Assembly (NCBI RefSeq): GCF_000485595.1
Contig: NW_014577181.1
Coordinates: 125,312 to 189,311, forward strand
Length of the DNA stretch: 64,000 nucleotides
From: Priapulus caudatus
Taxonomy: Eukaryota > Priapulida > Priapulimorpha > Priapulimorphida > Priapulidae
Reading direction: 5' to 3'
A model generated the notes under the pieces. That model ran no database searches, was not told the DNA's origin, and saw nothing but the letters and a program-made list of their open reading frames with translations. Within the stretch, counting starts at the first letter, position 1; every line of letters begins with the position of its first letter. The position numbers and the translations under genes are program-made. Positions 12,252 through 23,421 of this stretch are shown here, in pieces.

Positions 12252-12429
12252 AGCGTAAAGTATAACCTTGGCTTAGGTATCACGAAGTGTCTTAGGGTTA
12301 GGGTTAGGGTTTTTGCATCATTCCTTGATATACGAAAAGTCTGTGCATCAGTTGATGATACACAGAAATCTGTGCATCACTTTGTGATACCTAAGGTGCC
12401 TAAAGTGAATTTGCACCCTAAGTAAGTTA

Positions 12430-13080
12430 GTTTTAACTTTTACAGTAAAACTTTTAGTTCAGTGCATATGACTCGGACTTCGTATATATATCTGCCATAG
12501 TTCGTTATGACATGCTTACAGTCCAGACACTTACGTAATTTGATATTTATAGTGAAACCACAGCGAAATATAATTCCTACCACAGCCAGATGATAAAACG
12601 ACGTGAAAAGATACAGTTCATACAATCACAACAATCATGGCATCATGGGGTGGTCATGGAGCGGCTGCAGCGCCATCTATTAAAAAATAATGTACTGTAA
12701 CCTGATATATTTATCCCAAATTATTTGCTTTTAACAATTACATGTTTCATGACTCATTTTTATTCGCCGATTTCACTAAGTAATTCTTATTGGATCTGAT
12801 TCCTATGCAGCTACTCACCTGATAGTCTTCTGTCATCTTCTAAGGAAAAGTTTAGCTTCTTTGTTTCTGTCCTTCCGTATTGGAATTCTCTTCCTTCATC
12901 ATTGGTAAATTGCAAAATTGCAACTTTTTCCACTGCAATCTGCAGTGTTGATCTATCGATTTGATCCACTTCTCTCTCCGTCTTAGTTATAGTCCTTATA
13001 GCCTTCGTTATAATACTTATGAGATTATGAGGTATAGTCCAAGCTAGCTAGCATCCTATTTACACGATTTCTACCTTTCG
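12430..13080. other. Intergenic, no gene recognised
   Basis: AT-rich DNA without a recognisable exon, RNA gene or mobile element end. Confidence 0.45.
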
Positions 13081-13690
13081 CGGGGCCGTAGACTATGGGG
13101 GCAAGGGGGCAGCTGCCACCCTAGATTTTGGAGCAAAATTTAAAAAAAGCTGAGCTAATAATCGTAAATAACCCTAACTTAATTTTTTTTGTCACTTATC
13201 CGTGAAAGCCTTGTCTCAGACCAGGGGCGTAAATCCGTACCGAGGAGTAGGGGGAATGATCACGCGAAGGGGGGGGGGTCTGGGTCAAAAAACTATATGA
13301 AATTAGACCCCCTCAGATGCGTTTTCTGCGCGAGCAGGGGGGGGGGGTCCGGACCCCCTGGACCCCTCCCCCCTGTACACGCCCCTGCAGTAATTGAAAT
13401 GATTTAGGTCTGCCCATGTCTCCAAATTATCATAATTAGCTGAACTTTCAAGTGAGGCACGGAGAACGGAGTTTTTTTTTTGAATCTCAGGGGGGATATA
13501 TGTACCTACAGGCCATCCCCCCTCCTTCAATTCCCCCGGGATTTACGCCCATGTCTCAGACCCACCCCTACACCCTCAGACCCTCCACACTATATGGACG
13601 TCGATCAAGAGCTGCGCCCGTCGCTCATCATTATACAGTTGAGTCATGAAATTTTGCCCCCCTCCCCATTAGGAATTTGCTACATTAGCA
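13081..13690. mobile_element. CAGGGCCGTAG-family MITE, split by a second MITE
   Basis: Matches the intact copy at 40940-41215: GGGGCAGCTGCC, then TAATCGTAAATAA, GTGAAAGCCTTGTCTCAGAC, GGACGTCGATCAAGAGCT and TGAGTCATGA in the same order. It is interrupted at TCTCAGAC by the element at 13222-13553. A further copy lies inverted at about 15262-15405. The left and right ends of this copy are degraded. Confidence 0.7.
13222..13553. mobile_element. hAT-like MITE nested in another MITE
   Basis: Starts CAGGGGCGTAAATCC and ends GGATTTACGCCCATG. The 8-base sequence TCTCAGAC flanks it on both sides (13214-13221, 13554-13561). The related element at 40940-41215 carries a single uninterrupted TCTCAGAC at 41089-41096, which is the empty site. 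The 8-base duplication and CAGGGGCG terminus fit hAT. The inner part is rich in G and C runs, and related sequence recurs near 27905-28230. Confidence 0.85.
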
Positions 13691-14015
13691 GGAATTCGGC
13701 TGTTCTACTTTTCTGACATCACCCCACTGCTAAAATTATCGCCCGTACGTATTAAGGCCTATTTATCGTCATTATATCTACAAATATAGGCGGATTTAAC
13801 AAATATGGATAAGCCTATGTTGGTGTCCGACACACGGGCTATATACACTGAGATCGGTGGCGTGGGCTTGATGCTCACCGTGGCGAAGATTGCCGCGTCA
13901 GAAAATCGGCCTCTCCTCTCTTATAATGTAGATATACATATCGTATATATTACGTACTATTATTTAAGTCGTACTGCACGCCTAAAAAATATCTCCAGAG
14001 AAGATTATAATATTC

Positions 14016-14913
14016 CCTTTGTCTACATTGTCGCACGCTCAGCCTCCTCCTTCTTCCACCGCACCTCAGCTATCTTCCTTTCCGCCTTCCTTCAGTCTCC
14101 CACCCTTCTCTGAGTCTTCCTCAGCAAGCTATATTTACGAACTTTTCATTTGGCCGTACTGCACGTCTGAAACGGTGCTCGCCCATGCGCAATATCTCCC
14201 GAGAAGAATAATATTTTGCAAACATTATGAATTTAAAATGAAGAGGAGTTATCCTAGCATAGATTTATATGATAAAATTTCATCAGTAGAACTCACTTCA
14301 GAAATAGGAAGCAGACCTGCATGTAGGGTTCCCGTTGCATATACTAGTCACTGGATAACATGTCTATACGTTGGTGTTTCAGCACATGCGCAATATCTTA
14401 GCAGAGGAGTTTTATTTTGTGATTAAAACGCATTTAGTATGGTCAGGGGATATCTCAACATAGGTTTCTGTAATAAATTCTTATCAGTAGACCTGTGTTT
14501 ATAGTTAATAGAGCGCCATAGCCTGTAGGGTGCAAAACTACTACTTTACCCCGCCCGCCCTTCCCTTTGTCTCCATTGTCGCACGCTCAGCCTCCTTCTC
14601 CTTCCAGCGCCCCTCGACTGTCTTCCCTGTCACCTTCCCTCACTTTCCCACCCCTCTCTCCCTCAGCAACCTATATTTACGTACTTTTCCTTTGGCCGTA
14701 CTGCACATCTGAAACGATGTTCGCGCATGCGCTATATCTCCCGAGAAGAATAATAGTTTTTAAATATTATGAATTAAAAATGAAGAGTGGTTATCCTAGC
14801 ACAGATCTATATGATAAAATTTTATCAGCCGTCTTCTCCTTCCACCGCCCCTCGGCTGTCTTCCCTGCCACCTTCCCTGAGTTTCCCATCCCTCTCCCCC
14901 TCAACAAGCTACT
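14016..14913. repeat. Tandem duplication, unit of about 270 bp
   Basis: Units at about 14016-14288 and 14561-14829 share TTGTCGCACGCTCAGCCTCC, TTTGGCCGTACTGCAC and ATGATAAAATTT in order. A shorter third piece (14829-14913) repeats the CT-rich front. Open frames across the units are not supported as genes. Confidence 0.75.
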
Positions 14914-15261
14914 ACAAAATGGATCGAAGCCCCTGATGGAATACAATTAACGATATACACGAGGAAGTAAAAAAAAACAGTATTTGAAATGGAAAGACTT
15001 GAAAATTCATCGACCTCTAGTGATCAGATGACCTAGTTTATAGTATGTAAACGATACAAACAAAAATATACTTTAAAACAAATTTTAATTGCGCGAAAAT
15101 GAACCTTTTAGAGATCATAAATACGAAAAGTTCCTACCGTTGGACGGGGTACCACCCTCCCAGCTCCCCCCTCGGCCGCTTCGCTCCCTCGCAAGCTCTT
15201 GAACCACGTCTGGCCCCCCACTTTTTAAAATTAATTTGCGTCCGTGGGTGACTGGGCGTCT

Positions 15262-15405
15262 TTGGCTCTGAGACAAGGCTTTCCCGGATAAATGTAAAAA
15301 AAATTACGTTAGGGTTATTTACGATTATTAGCTAAGCTTATTTTTTAATTTTGCTACAAAATCTAGGGGGCAAATGCCACCACCACAGGCTACGGCCCTG
15401 GCCAT
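15262..15405 (-). mobile_element. CAGGGCCGTAG-family MITE fragment, inverted
   Basis: Reverse-complement match to 13085-13215 and to 40940-41100, ending in GGCTACGGCCCTGG. It is a partial copy. Confidence 0.65.
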
Positions 15406-15860
15406 TTCATTGCTGGCCGCGGGCTAGCAGAAGCCTCGCAGCGCCTCCATATCGGCGTAGGAAGAAAACTGGTCATCAGCTGGCGCTGCAAACTGGCGCG
15501 GATAAAGAGAACTCGACAACATGTTAGGTTTTAGCTATTATAATGACAATTTTACAGGGATTGTAAGAAAATTGTATAATGTATCTCGTAGATATCTACG
15601 ATTGACACGTATAAAGTGGCATGCTGCGCCATTTACTGGCTATAATGAGTCATACGGCTTTTTATTCAAATGCGAAATTCACACAACACTGGCTATTTGG
15701 GCAAAACGGCGATTATGGAACGGACGAATTATGAAATGGACGATTATATGTAATGTTTGATTGCGTTAGCCCTGCATGCGACATTTCAAATACAGTTTGG
15801 ATTTTGTTTCTGATTGATGTTTTGAAATTCCTAATCAAAACATTATTTTCATCATCGGAG

Positions 15861-17048
15861 TTAGTATCGAGGGCGTGTGTCAGAATCGAGTTCGGTTTTC
15901 GTGATTTTGCAGATCTTTGCTGTTCTGGCGGCCTGGAAATCCCTGGTTCCCATCACCACGCCAACAATGAACGTCGCCAGGAGCGCGAACAGAAACACCT
16001 GTAAGAGAACGTTTCTCCTGACGTCATTAACCGCTCGGAAAACCGGCAGGTGATCACAATGTGTTTCTTAGACACGATTCAAACAAAATTGTGCTAGAAA
16101 GCAGCGAGCCCATGAGCCTGTATGAACTGTGATTACTTGGTGAAAACCGAGGAAAGTTTTCTCGCTTAAAGACAGCCGTGATGCTACGCTATGTGCAAGA
16201 ACAATGCCCCCAGTGAACAGTGCTTCCCTAGTGTTGCTTACCGCGGCTGTGATATGGCCTCCGCTTTTGCAACTTGCTACCATATAGAGAGGTGCGTTCA
16301 CCATGAGCACGATAGCGAAGATGAACTGTATCACTAAATTCTGCGAACGGAATTACACAAGAAAAGAGATCGGAGGTACTCGAGACATGTTCGCCGGCGG
16401 ACAGTAATTACTGAAAAAATGCATACCTACTCACGTGCACGTTAGCCACTTGTAGATTGCTTCGTAAGGCTTGGCTACGTAAGTATATTTATGGAAGTAT
16501 GTTTTCCCCAGCGTCTTTTTCAATAATAATATTAATAATTTTTTAATTAATGAAAATAACGGCTATATTGAATGACGAAAGTCTAGTTCATTATTGCTCA
16601 CTTGTATTTCTGATCATAACACGACCCCACGATGGGCTTCGTCATCGGTTAGCTAGGTTCCCCGATGGGCTCTACACTTAATAGCATGATATCTCACAAG
16701 GGTCTTTACGCGAGTAGCCGACTACAGAACGATATGGCAATATTTTCTGACTATGGGGAACCAATCTGCTAAGCCGGGAATAATAAACGATTCTATTATC
16801 GTTCGTAATTTCGTAAGCTTCAGATGATTACAAGCGCCACTTACCCACAGATATATGAAGCTGTTCGGGTATCCGGCACTGTCCTTGCATAAACCACAGA
16901 ACTGTTGCGTAAACAGCAATAATGTAGCCAGCGTTAGTGCGACTATTGCCGCTGCTGTTGACATGGATACCACGTATCGTGATTTATAAGTTTCTTTGCA
17001 ATGTGACGAGCTGAATAATGCCAACCAGAACACGACGAAAGCCAATAC
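15861..17048 (-). CDS. Multi-pass membrane protein, three 3' exons
   Basis: Three exons on the minus strand join in phase 0: 16845-17048 (68 codons), 16242-16340 (33 codons) and 15861-15998 (46 codons including a TAA stop). Each acceptor is a pyrimidine-rich CAG (for example TTCGCAG and CTCTTACAG). Donors are TGG|GTAAGT and GCG|GTAAGC. The 146 residues hold about four hydrophobic segments: VLAFVVFWLALF at the start, then AAAIVALTLATLLLF, VIQFIFAIVLMV and VFLFALLATFIVGVV. A pair of cysteines (FCGLCK) lies between the second and third. The C-terminus is polar and ends RPRY. I do not recognise the family; a tetraspan or MARVEL-like protein is possible. The 5' exons were not found, and the 18.2-26.8 kb transposons lie on that side. 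Confidence 0.7.
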
Positions 17049-17060
17049 CTGCGAAAAGAT

Positions 17061-17089
17061 GCCATATATATATATATATATATACATAA

Positions 17090-17150
<61 letters not shown>
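17061..17150. repeat. (TA)n then (AG)n microsatellite
   Basis: About 22 bases of TA repeat followed by about 60 bases of AG repeat. It sits immediately 5' (minus sense) of the 17048 splice acceptor, in an intron of the membrane-protein gene. Confidence 0.95.
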
Positions 17151-17152
<2 letters not shown>

Positions 17153-17372
17153 GGTCTCGATATGCAGAGACGGTCTCGTCAGATCACATCGTCCGCCCCA
17201 TCTCAAAGATTGTACAAATCTACGGGAGGGCTCCTCCTAAGTTTACTTTAGTTGAACGTAGTTCAATGTGGGGAGTGTTCTTTCTTCTCCGAAGATGGTT
17301 TATTCGGTTTGAAATAATGTAATAATTTATAATTATAATAACTTAGCAATATTATAATTAATTTACGACTGT

Positions 17373-17469
17373 AATAATTCGACTTCTGTATTGATCAACA
17401 TTGACGTTTACAACAGGTATCGCTAGGAATAAGCGTGTCGATGTTGATCAATACAGAAGCCGAATTATT
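17373..17469. repeat. Near-perfect hairpin, 33-base arms
   Basis: Arms 17373-17405 and 17437-17469 are complementary at 31 of 33 positions (AATAATTCGACTTCTGTATT onward) around a 31-base loop. It resembles a minimal foldback element and lies 5' of the membrane-protein exons. Confidence 0.8.
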
Positions 17470-18200
17470 CGTACATTTTTCACTATGCCACCATACATTG
17501 TACGTGTTTTTTCTTTGTTCTCGCTTAATTTCATATAATTTATCGGATATTATCGCTTATCTAATTTGGTTATAATGAACATTGTCATGAGCTACATGAG
17601 TATGAGTATTTAGTGTGTATTATTTTGTATTTACAGTTAGACCTGCACATGTGCATCTAGATCTCACGTGTTGTGCAATAAATTTGGATTATATAAGAAG
17701 ATGCCAATATATATATACAACTGCCCCATCCGTGCCCGCACTCCTGCTAGCTACGCCTTGCGTATATAATTTTGTCGGACATATACACCTGTTTTGAGTT
17801 ACATACTTCGGAGTAAGTAGACAGCGTCTGTGCGCTTGAGCACTATCTGCCAACAGACATCATATTTTGTTGGATTTAATAATTAAATTTATTAAATAAA
17901 ATTCATATATTAAAAAAGTGAAGGCACAATTAAGAATAGGTTACTATAAAAAAATATTTTGTTTGAACGCACTTTTAAATATATATGTTCACTTATGTCA
18001 TTTTGAAAGCTACGTACACTTCAGTAATTACATTACGGAATATATATATATCCTACCACATCGACGTGCGATAGATTACAGGGTTAGGCGTGCCTGTGCG
18101 TATGACTGACCGCTATCTGCTAACAGTCGTCATATAGTCTTTATTAATAAGAGGAAATTTTTTAAAGGACAGAGATCCTCACAGCATCCACCTATGTCTA
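17470..18200. other. Intergenic or intronic, no exon recognised
   Basis: AT-rich sequence between the hairpin and the large transposon. The missing upstream exon of the membrane-protein gene was looked for here and not found. Confidence 0.4.
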
Positions 18201-19557
18201 GGCTCGGGGGAGGGGGGGTTGTGTACATGACTCTTTTAGAGAAAAACCTTATATTTTCTCATTCCTTATGGTAAGACTCTCAAAAAAAGTTTGGGTAACA
18301 CCTCTGGGTCAAGTACGTTTTTTCAGTACAATTATATGTGATTCTCGGTTAGGCGCCAAAGTGAAAAATGACAATATTGAAGTTTCAGAGCATAATTCTT
18401 TATTAACTAACCATAAACTTTGAAATTGCACTGAATTACATTGAATAAGTATTACAAACAACTTTCCAGCATGATTTGTTGCCATAAACATTGTTTCATG
18501 GTACGAAATGGCTACATTTTGCTCAATTTTATCCAAAAAAATTCTTTGAAAGTAGCTCTAGGTATGATTGCTTCTCACTCGCCCAATATTGTAGCTAGAC
18601 GTGCCAAAATTGGCCAAAAGTTTCCTTATTACGTGCTTTACGTGCTTTATAATAAGGCCCACGGGCTTTATATGATGCATAGGGGGGCTGTTGTAACTCA
18701 GGGTCAACCCTACCCCCAAATAGCAGCCTTTTGCGAATTTCGTGAAATGATGATAACTCCTCAAGTAAAGCTAAAGTCACACTGGGGCCGGACTGTCCAC
18801 GGATTACCGCGGATGGGGCAGGATCTCCCCGGACCGTAAAATTTATAATCCGTGGCGATCCGGGTGAAAAAAAGCATCATCGGGCCGGATCGGGCCGGAC
18901 CAGCACGGCAGCGCCACGGATCATCCTGGATTGAGCCCGGATGAAGCCGGCCCCAGCACGGAGTCACTACGGACCGCCCCGGACCGCCCCGGACTGCCAC
19001 GGACCGCCACGGACCTGATTCGGCCTGGTCCGGCCCCGTCCTGGCCCATCCGTGCTCCCATCCGTGTTGGGTCCGGCTTGATCCGTAATGATCCGTGGCC
19101 GACAAAAACGACACGGATGGCCACGGATGGGCCCGGTTCAACACGGTGCCACTACGGACTGTCCCGGACCTACCACGGACTGTCCCGGACCTACCACGGA
19201 CGCGCCACGGACCGTCCAGGACCACCCCGGATGGTGAAAACTTCCCGGACCGTCCCGGATCACCCCGGCAATTTTAAACAGTTTAAAACATCCGGGGCGA
19301 TATCCCGGAATGCGCCGGACCATCAAGGACCACCCCGGACCGGGCCGGACCGTCCAGGACCGTCCAGGACCCAACAAGGATCTCTCCCCGGATCAGTCCG
19401 GCAGCGTCCGGCCCGGTCCGGGAGCTTGGTGTGACTTTAGCTTAAGTGACTTAGGAAGTTGCTTGTGTGGCTACATGTAGGTTTTTGACACCAAGGAATT
19501 GATTGACACCATTATTATACATTTTGGAGTTTACCTAATTAGAGGAAGTATAAGATG
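18201..19557. repeat. Left terminal inverted repeat, interrupted
   Basis: Pairs with 22540-23254 over about 680 bases once the insert at 18769-19442 and one copy of its TAA duplication are removed. Divergence is mostly single-base changes and short indels. Confidence 0.8.
18769..19442. mobile_element. PIF/Harbinger-like MITE, 674 bp, GC-rich core
   Basis: Ends AGCTAAAGTCACAC and GTGTGACTTTAGCT are perfect inverted repeats, flanked by TAA on both sides (18766-18768, 19443-19445). The opposite arm of the host transposon has the same locus uninterrupted (around 22650-22665, CACTTACTTAAG), giving a true empty site. A 3-base TAA target duplication fits PIF/Harbinger. The core is a degenerate array of CCGGACC/CCACGGA units on a much more GC-rich background than its host. 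Open frames rich in Pro, Gly, Arg and Asp across the core are repeat artefacts. Confidence 0.85.
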
Positions 19558-19869
19558 TCTGCCAAAAGCGAAATTAAGACATGAATTGTCCCATAGAAAT
19601 AAGATCGTAGGATATACATGCATCATAGAACTGTACAGGTGGACGCTTTCGTGAAAAATAATGCCTATGTATAAACTAGTCTAAAATATTCCTTGTTACC
19701 ATACTCAATTATAAGTAAATACAATATATATACCCTAACCGAACTTCAGCTGCAATAAGCATGCTAGACAACCTACCAGAACCCAGCCTGATCCTATCAA
19801 ACAATTGGGTTTTTACAAGCCTGTGGTAATGTTTCCCTGCACCGACAAAATTTACCACTTTTCATCCCA

Positions 19870-22535
19870 GCCTTGTACCTTGTACTTGTACACTTAGCAC
19901 ATGAACAGGAGACTGACCATTGAGGCTCGATGGTTTTCCACGATGTTGCGGGTACCAGCTATGCGTGGTCGTTCACATGGCCAGAATCTTCTGGCTTCAG
20001 TGTCTCAACGTTTTCAACGTCGAGCTGGCACTCCAATGCATGGCTGATAGTGTAGGCATTGTAGAATTCACGCTTGATATGAGGCAGGAGTCCCTGTACT
20101 GACTAGTCGGAGGTAGGCTGTGGAGAGAACCCTCTTTGCTGAAGCGGAAAACCTCTGCTCGATATTCAGATAAACATTTAGCGTCGCTACCTCTTTTCAG
20201 CACCTTCACTCGGCGTTGCGAGTCATGGCCGGAGAGAAGGTTGATGATTCCTTGAAGTGTTTCAGAAACCTTTCAGGCCGTGCCTTTAGATCTGCCTTTA
20301 GAGCTGTTTTTTGTACCAACTTCTCTGGTTATGTCACACCTTGTAAGACTGTGTATAGCCGACAGAACTGCACAGAGCCGATTTCCCAGGCGCTGGAACA
20401 GGGTATGAAGGGGTATATATCGAGTTGGATCTCCCATCCCAGCCCGCACTCACAGCTCCTCAAAGTTGTGGTGGTGAAAGACCAGCATGTGGTAGAGCAG
20501 AGCAACAATGACATCTGTATCGTTGGAGATTACAACACACTACACACTTTGTGTCCTGCATTGAGAGAGTGCAAGACGTGGATGAGTATTCGGAGGTCAG
20601 CTACTTCAAATGGCGCTTTAAGGTGTGTGGCAATGCTTTTTCATGGCCTTGATGGACCATGATGCAATCCAATCCTCGTCTTCCTTGGTCACTTGTCCGA
20701 ATACAGCGGGGTATTGTAATGTTTCAGAAGTATTTGAACGAAGATGGCAGTAGATTAGCTTCTCAAGAAGAAGCTTATTCATGTCTAAAGGCCAGAATCT
20801 CTCCCTCGCCTTTGGTAGAGATGTCCCTGGTTCAATTGAACTGTACTCGATTGGTACAGTTTTAGTGCGCCTCTTTCTCTCGCTATCCGTCACTGAGGGT
20901 TCATCTGAGTACGTGTCGAACACATAGTCACATCGCCCGAACTGATGGTATACATCCGAAATGGATACAAATGCTAAGAGGAGATCCTTGAAGCTGGAGA
21001 GGCTAGTCACACGAACCTAATTACGAACTGTGGCCATTATGTCTATGCCAAATGAAGCATTCTTCCGATGGCTATAGTCAAAGTCCTCAGGTTTGAGATT
21101 AGTCTCAAACTCCTTAATCGACAGGCTCTTCCCTGAGTTGATCATCATCCCGTCCTCATTGAACAAGAGAGGTAAAGGTGCAACATCATATTTCAAGAGG
21201 TCCTCGGTAGTCATGAGGCCACGATCACGGGCGATTTCAATCGTTTCCCCTACAACATTCATCTCCGTCACTGTTTTCTTGATGGTCTTCTGTGGCTTGC
21301 ATCGATTTGTTTTCATTATTTTCAGGTTCGATCGATGAATGCTTTCACTAAAGTCTTGTGGTTTTCTGTACGGACCTTTTGAGTCGAAATGTCAAGTACT
21401 TCTCTTCTCCTTTTGCGAAGGCACAGTATGTCATATTTGATGTATTTTGCCATGATGTTCTTTATCACGAAAGTATGCAGCAAGGGGGAAGCCCCTAGAG
21501 GCATAGGGGACCCCTTCTTTTCAATGAAATTTACCATTGCGAGCTGTAGTAGCTTGGGATTACTCGTGGTGGTTAAAGGACTCGTGTGTATTCTTCATCA
21601 CATCAGCATATCTCTGATGTAGATTCTCTACTGCCATCATTTCATGGTAGATCAAGTCCGATTGAGCAACGTACTGCTTCTGCTTGGCATGCCCGATGAT
21701 TCCGTCACTGCATTCAGATGATAGGTTAATACTTTGCTCAAGCTTCTGGCCACCATCGACTGAAGTGAAGTGGCTGGATTTCTCCTTTATGGATGGGTTC
21801 CCATTTGAGAAGTTGTCATGGACTGATGGTGCAGTTTGAGGTAAACGCCGCATGTCTTCCAGGTAGACAGAGCCCAGCGAAGATAGTTGGTCGAGTCAAA
21901 GGCGGCGAATAAGTAGAGAGCACGTTTTGCACACGGCATCAAGATGAAGTTCCCATATCCCCTCATGATCTGCTCTCAACAGATCATGCACCACAGCCAT
22001 CATGCGGAGGAACTGAGCCCAGAATCTGGAGTTCTCATTCACAGCAGACTGTGTTGCGATGAATGTATTCAGATCTTCGAATAACTTGCTGGATGCAGTT
22101 GCAGTAAACCTGGCCATCAACTTCTGACTGTCAGTGACGTTCTTTTTCGTAACACTTGATTTGAGGTCTGTTATGATAGCAAGCTCTTGTGCATGTGGCT
22201 CAACACCTCTCTCGGCAAAGAATTATTTGTAGAGTAGATGCTGGAACGTTTCAGCAAGGAGTTGCATGCCTTCAAGACAACGGCTGTAGTGTTCTCCATT
22301 GAGAACTGTGTTCTGAATAATGGTTGGACCAAAAACACCGGCCTGTAGCCAAGTCATGTCGACTCCACTTAGGTTTTCCAATGCACTACAAAACAGTTTC
22401 ACCAAATGAAATGTCCCCAAGCATGGGACATTTGAGTGCTGAATTGCTGCGGTCTCATCAATTGAATTTCATTGACGATACAGTATACCCCTTCGTCGAA
22501 ATACATTGGGATTTTTGTTTGAACCAGCTGTGACA
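19870..22535 (-). pseudogene. Decayed transposon protein, unassigned family
   Basis: The minus strand reads through one ancestral protein broken by several frameshifts and stops; open pieces lie at 22223-22420, 21896-22120, 21560-21853, 21322-21537, 21017-21316 and 20618-21010. Toward the C-terminus (20330-20540) is an acidic motif SNDTDVIVALLYH, then TRYIPLHTLFQRLG and AIHSLTRCD near a VGTK. A TGA replaces the Trp expected after EEL. Further on come LPPTS, NAYTISHALECQLD and a Cys cluster SCSCAKC. I recall long uncharacterised proteins with these motifs, in multiple copies, in cnidarian, mollusc and echinoderm genomes. The SNDTDV block resembles acidic motifs of PIN/FEN-type nucleases (inference). 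Its location between long inverted repeats makes it the likely transposition protein. Confidence 0.65.
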
Positions 22536-22539
22536 AATA

Positions 22540-23254
22540 TCTTATACTTCCACTAATTAGGTGAACTTCAAAATGTAGAATAATGGTGTCAATCAATTCC
22601 TTGGTGTCAAAAACCTATATGTAGCCACAAAAATCTACTTCCTAGGTCACTTACTTAAGAAGTTATCATTATTTGATGATATTCGCAAAAGGCTGCTATT
22701 TGGTGGTAGGGTTGACTCCGAGTTACAACAGCCCCCCTATGCATCATATAGAGCCCGGGGGCTTCAGTATGAAGCTTGTGTCAATTAGAGCACTTAATAA
22801 GAAAAAATTTGGCCAATTTTTGTAGCTCTAGCTACAATATTGTGGGAGTGAGTAGCAATCATACTTAGAGCTACTTTCAAAGTGACAGCAATTTTTGGCT
22901 ATTTTTTGGCTAAAATTAAGCAAAATGTAGCCATTTCGTACCATGAAACAATGTTTCTGGCAACAAATCATGCTGGAAAGTTGTTAGTAATACTTATTCA
23001 ATGTAATTCAGTGACATTTGATAGTTTATGGTTGCTTAATAAAGAATTATGCTCTGAAACTTCAATATTGTCATTTTTTTCACTTTGGCGCCTAACCGAA
23101 AATCACATAATGTACATGTATGTACAGAAAAAACGTACTTGACCCAGAAGTGTTACCCAAACTTTTTTTGAGTGTCTTACAATAAGGAATGAGAAAATAT
23201 AAGGTTTTGCTCTAAAAGAGTCATGTACACGAACACCCCCCCCCCCCCAGAGCC
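22540..23254. repeat. Right terminal inverted repeat
   Basis: Inverted partner of 18201-19557. It carries the uninterrupted version of the site where the Harbinger-like MITE inserted in the left arm. Confidence 0.8.
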
Positions 23255-23421
23255 TGTAATATTATGGATCAACGCATGTTTATGTTGATATAATATTTAT
23301 TGTTATAGGAGCCAATCCTCCAAACACAGCTTACACTTACAAGCACATGTAGCAGAGAGAGCGAGAATCTCGTGAATCTCGTACCTCTCGTGCGCGCGTC
23401 ATAAACGTTAGCATCGTTACA
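23255..23421 (-). repeat. 3' LTR of Gypsy element
   Basis: Plus-strand TGTAATATTATGG to CATCGTTACA, bounded by TG and CA. It matches 26625-26795 with scattered indels, including ATGTTTATGTTGATATAATA and AGCAGAGAGAGCGAGAATC. Its outer edge coincides with the end of the 18.2-23.25 kb transposon. Confidence 0.85.

Larger units (their letters stand above)
18201..23254 (-). mobile_element. DNA transposon with long terminal inverted repeats
   Basis: The left arm (18201-19557, minus a nested insert) and right arm (22540-23254) are inverted copies of about 0.7 kb. They share TAGGCTCGGGGG against CCCCAGAGCC at the outer ends and reach an inner limit at AAGTATAAGAT. Between them a decayed coding region runs on the minus strand. 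Without the nested insert the element is about 4.4 kb. No clear target duplication is visible, since an LTR abuts the right end. Long arms plus an internal coding region imply a cut-and-paste or similar DNA transposon; the superfamily is not assigned. Confidence 0.75.

Noticed and set aside
14019-14950. Pro/Ser-rich frames of 127-135 codons
   Set aside because: They follow a CT-rich tandem duplication. The two copies share the frame only because the repeat is recent.
18761-19434. Pro/Gly/Arg/Asp-rich frames on both strands, up to 167 codons
   Set aside because: They lie in the degenerate CCGGAC core of the Harbinger-like MITE and follow its repeat.
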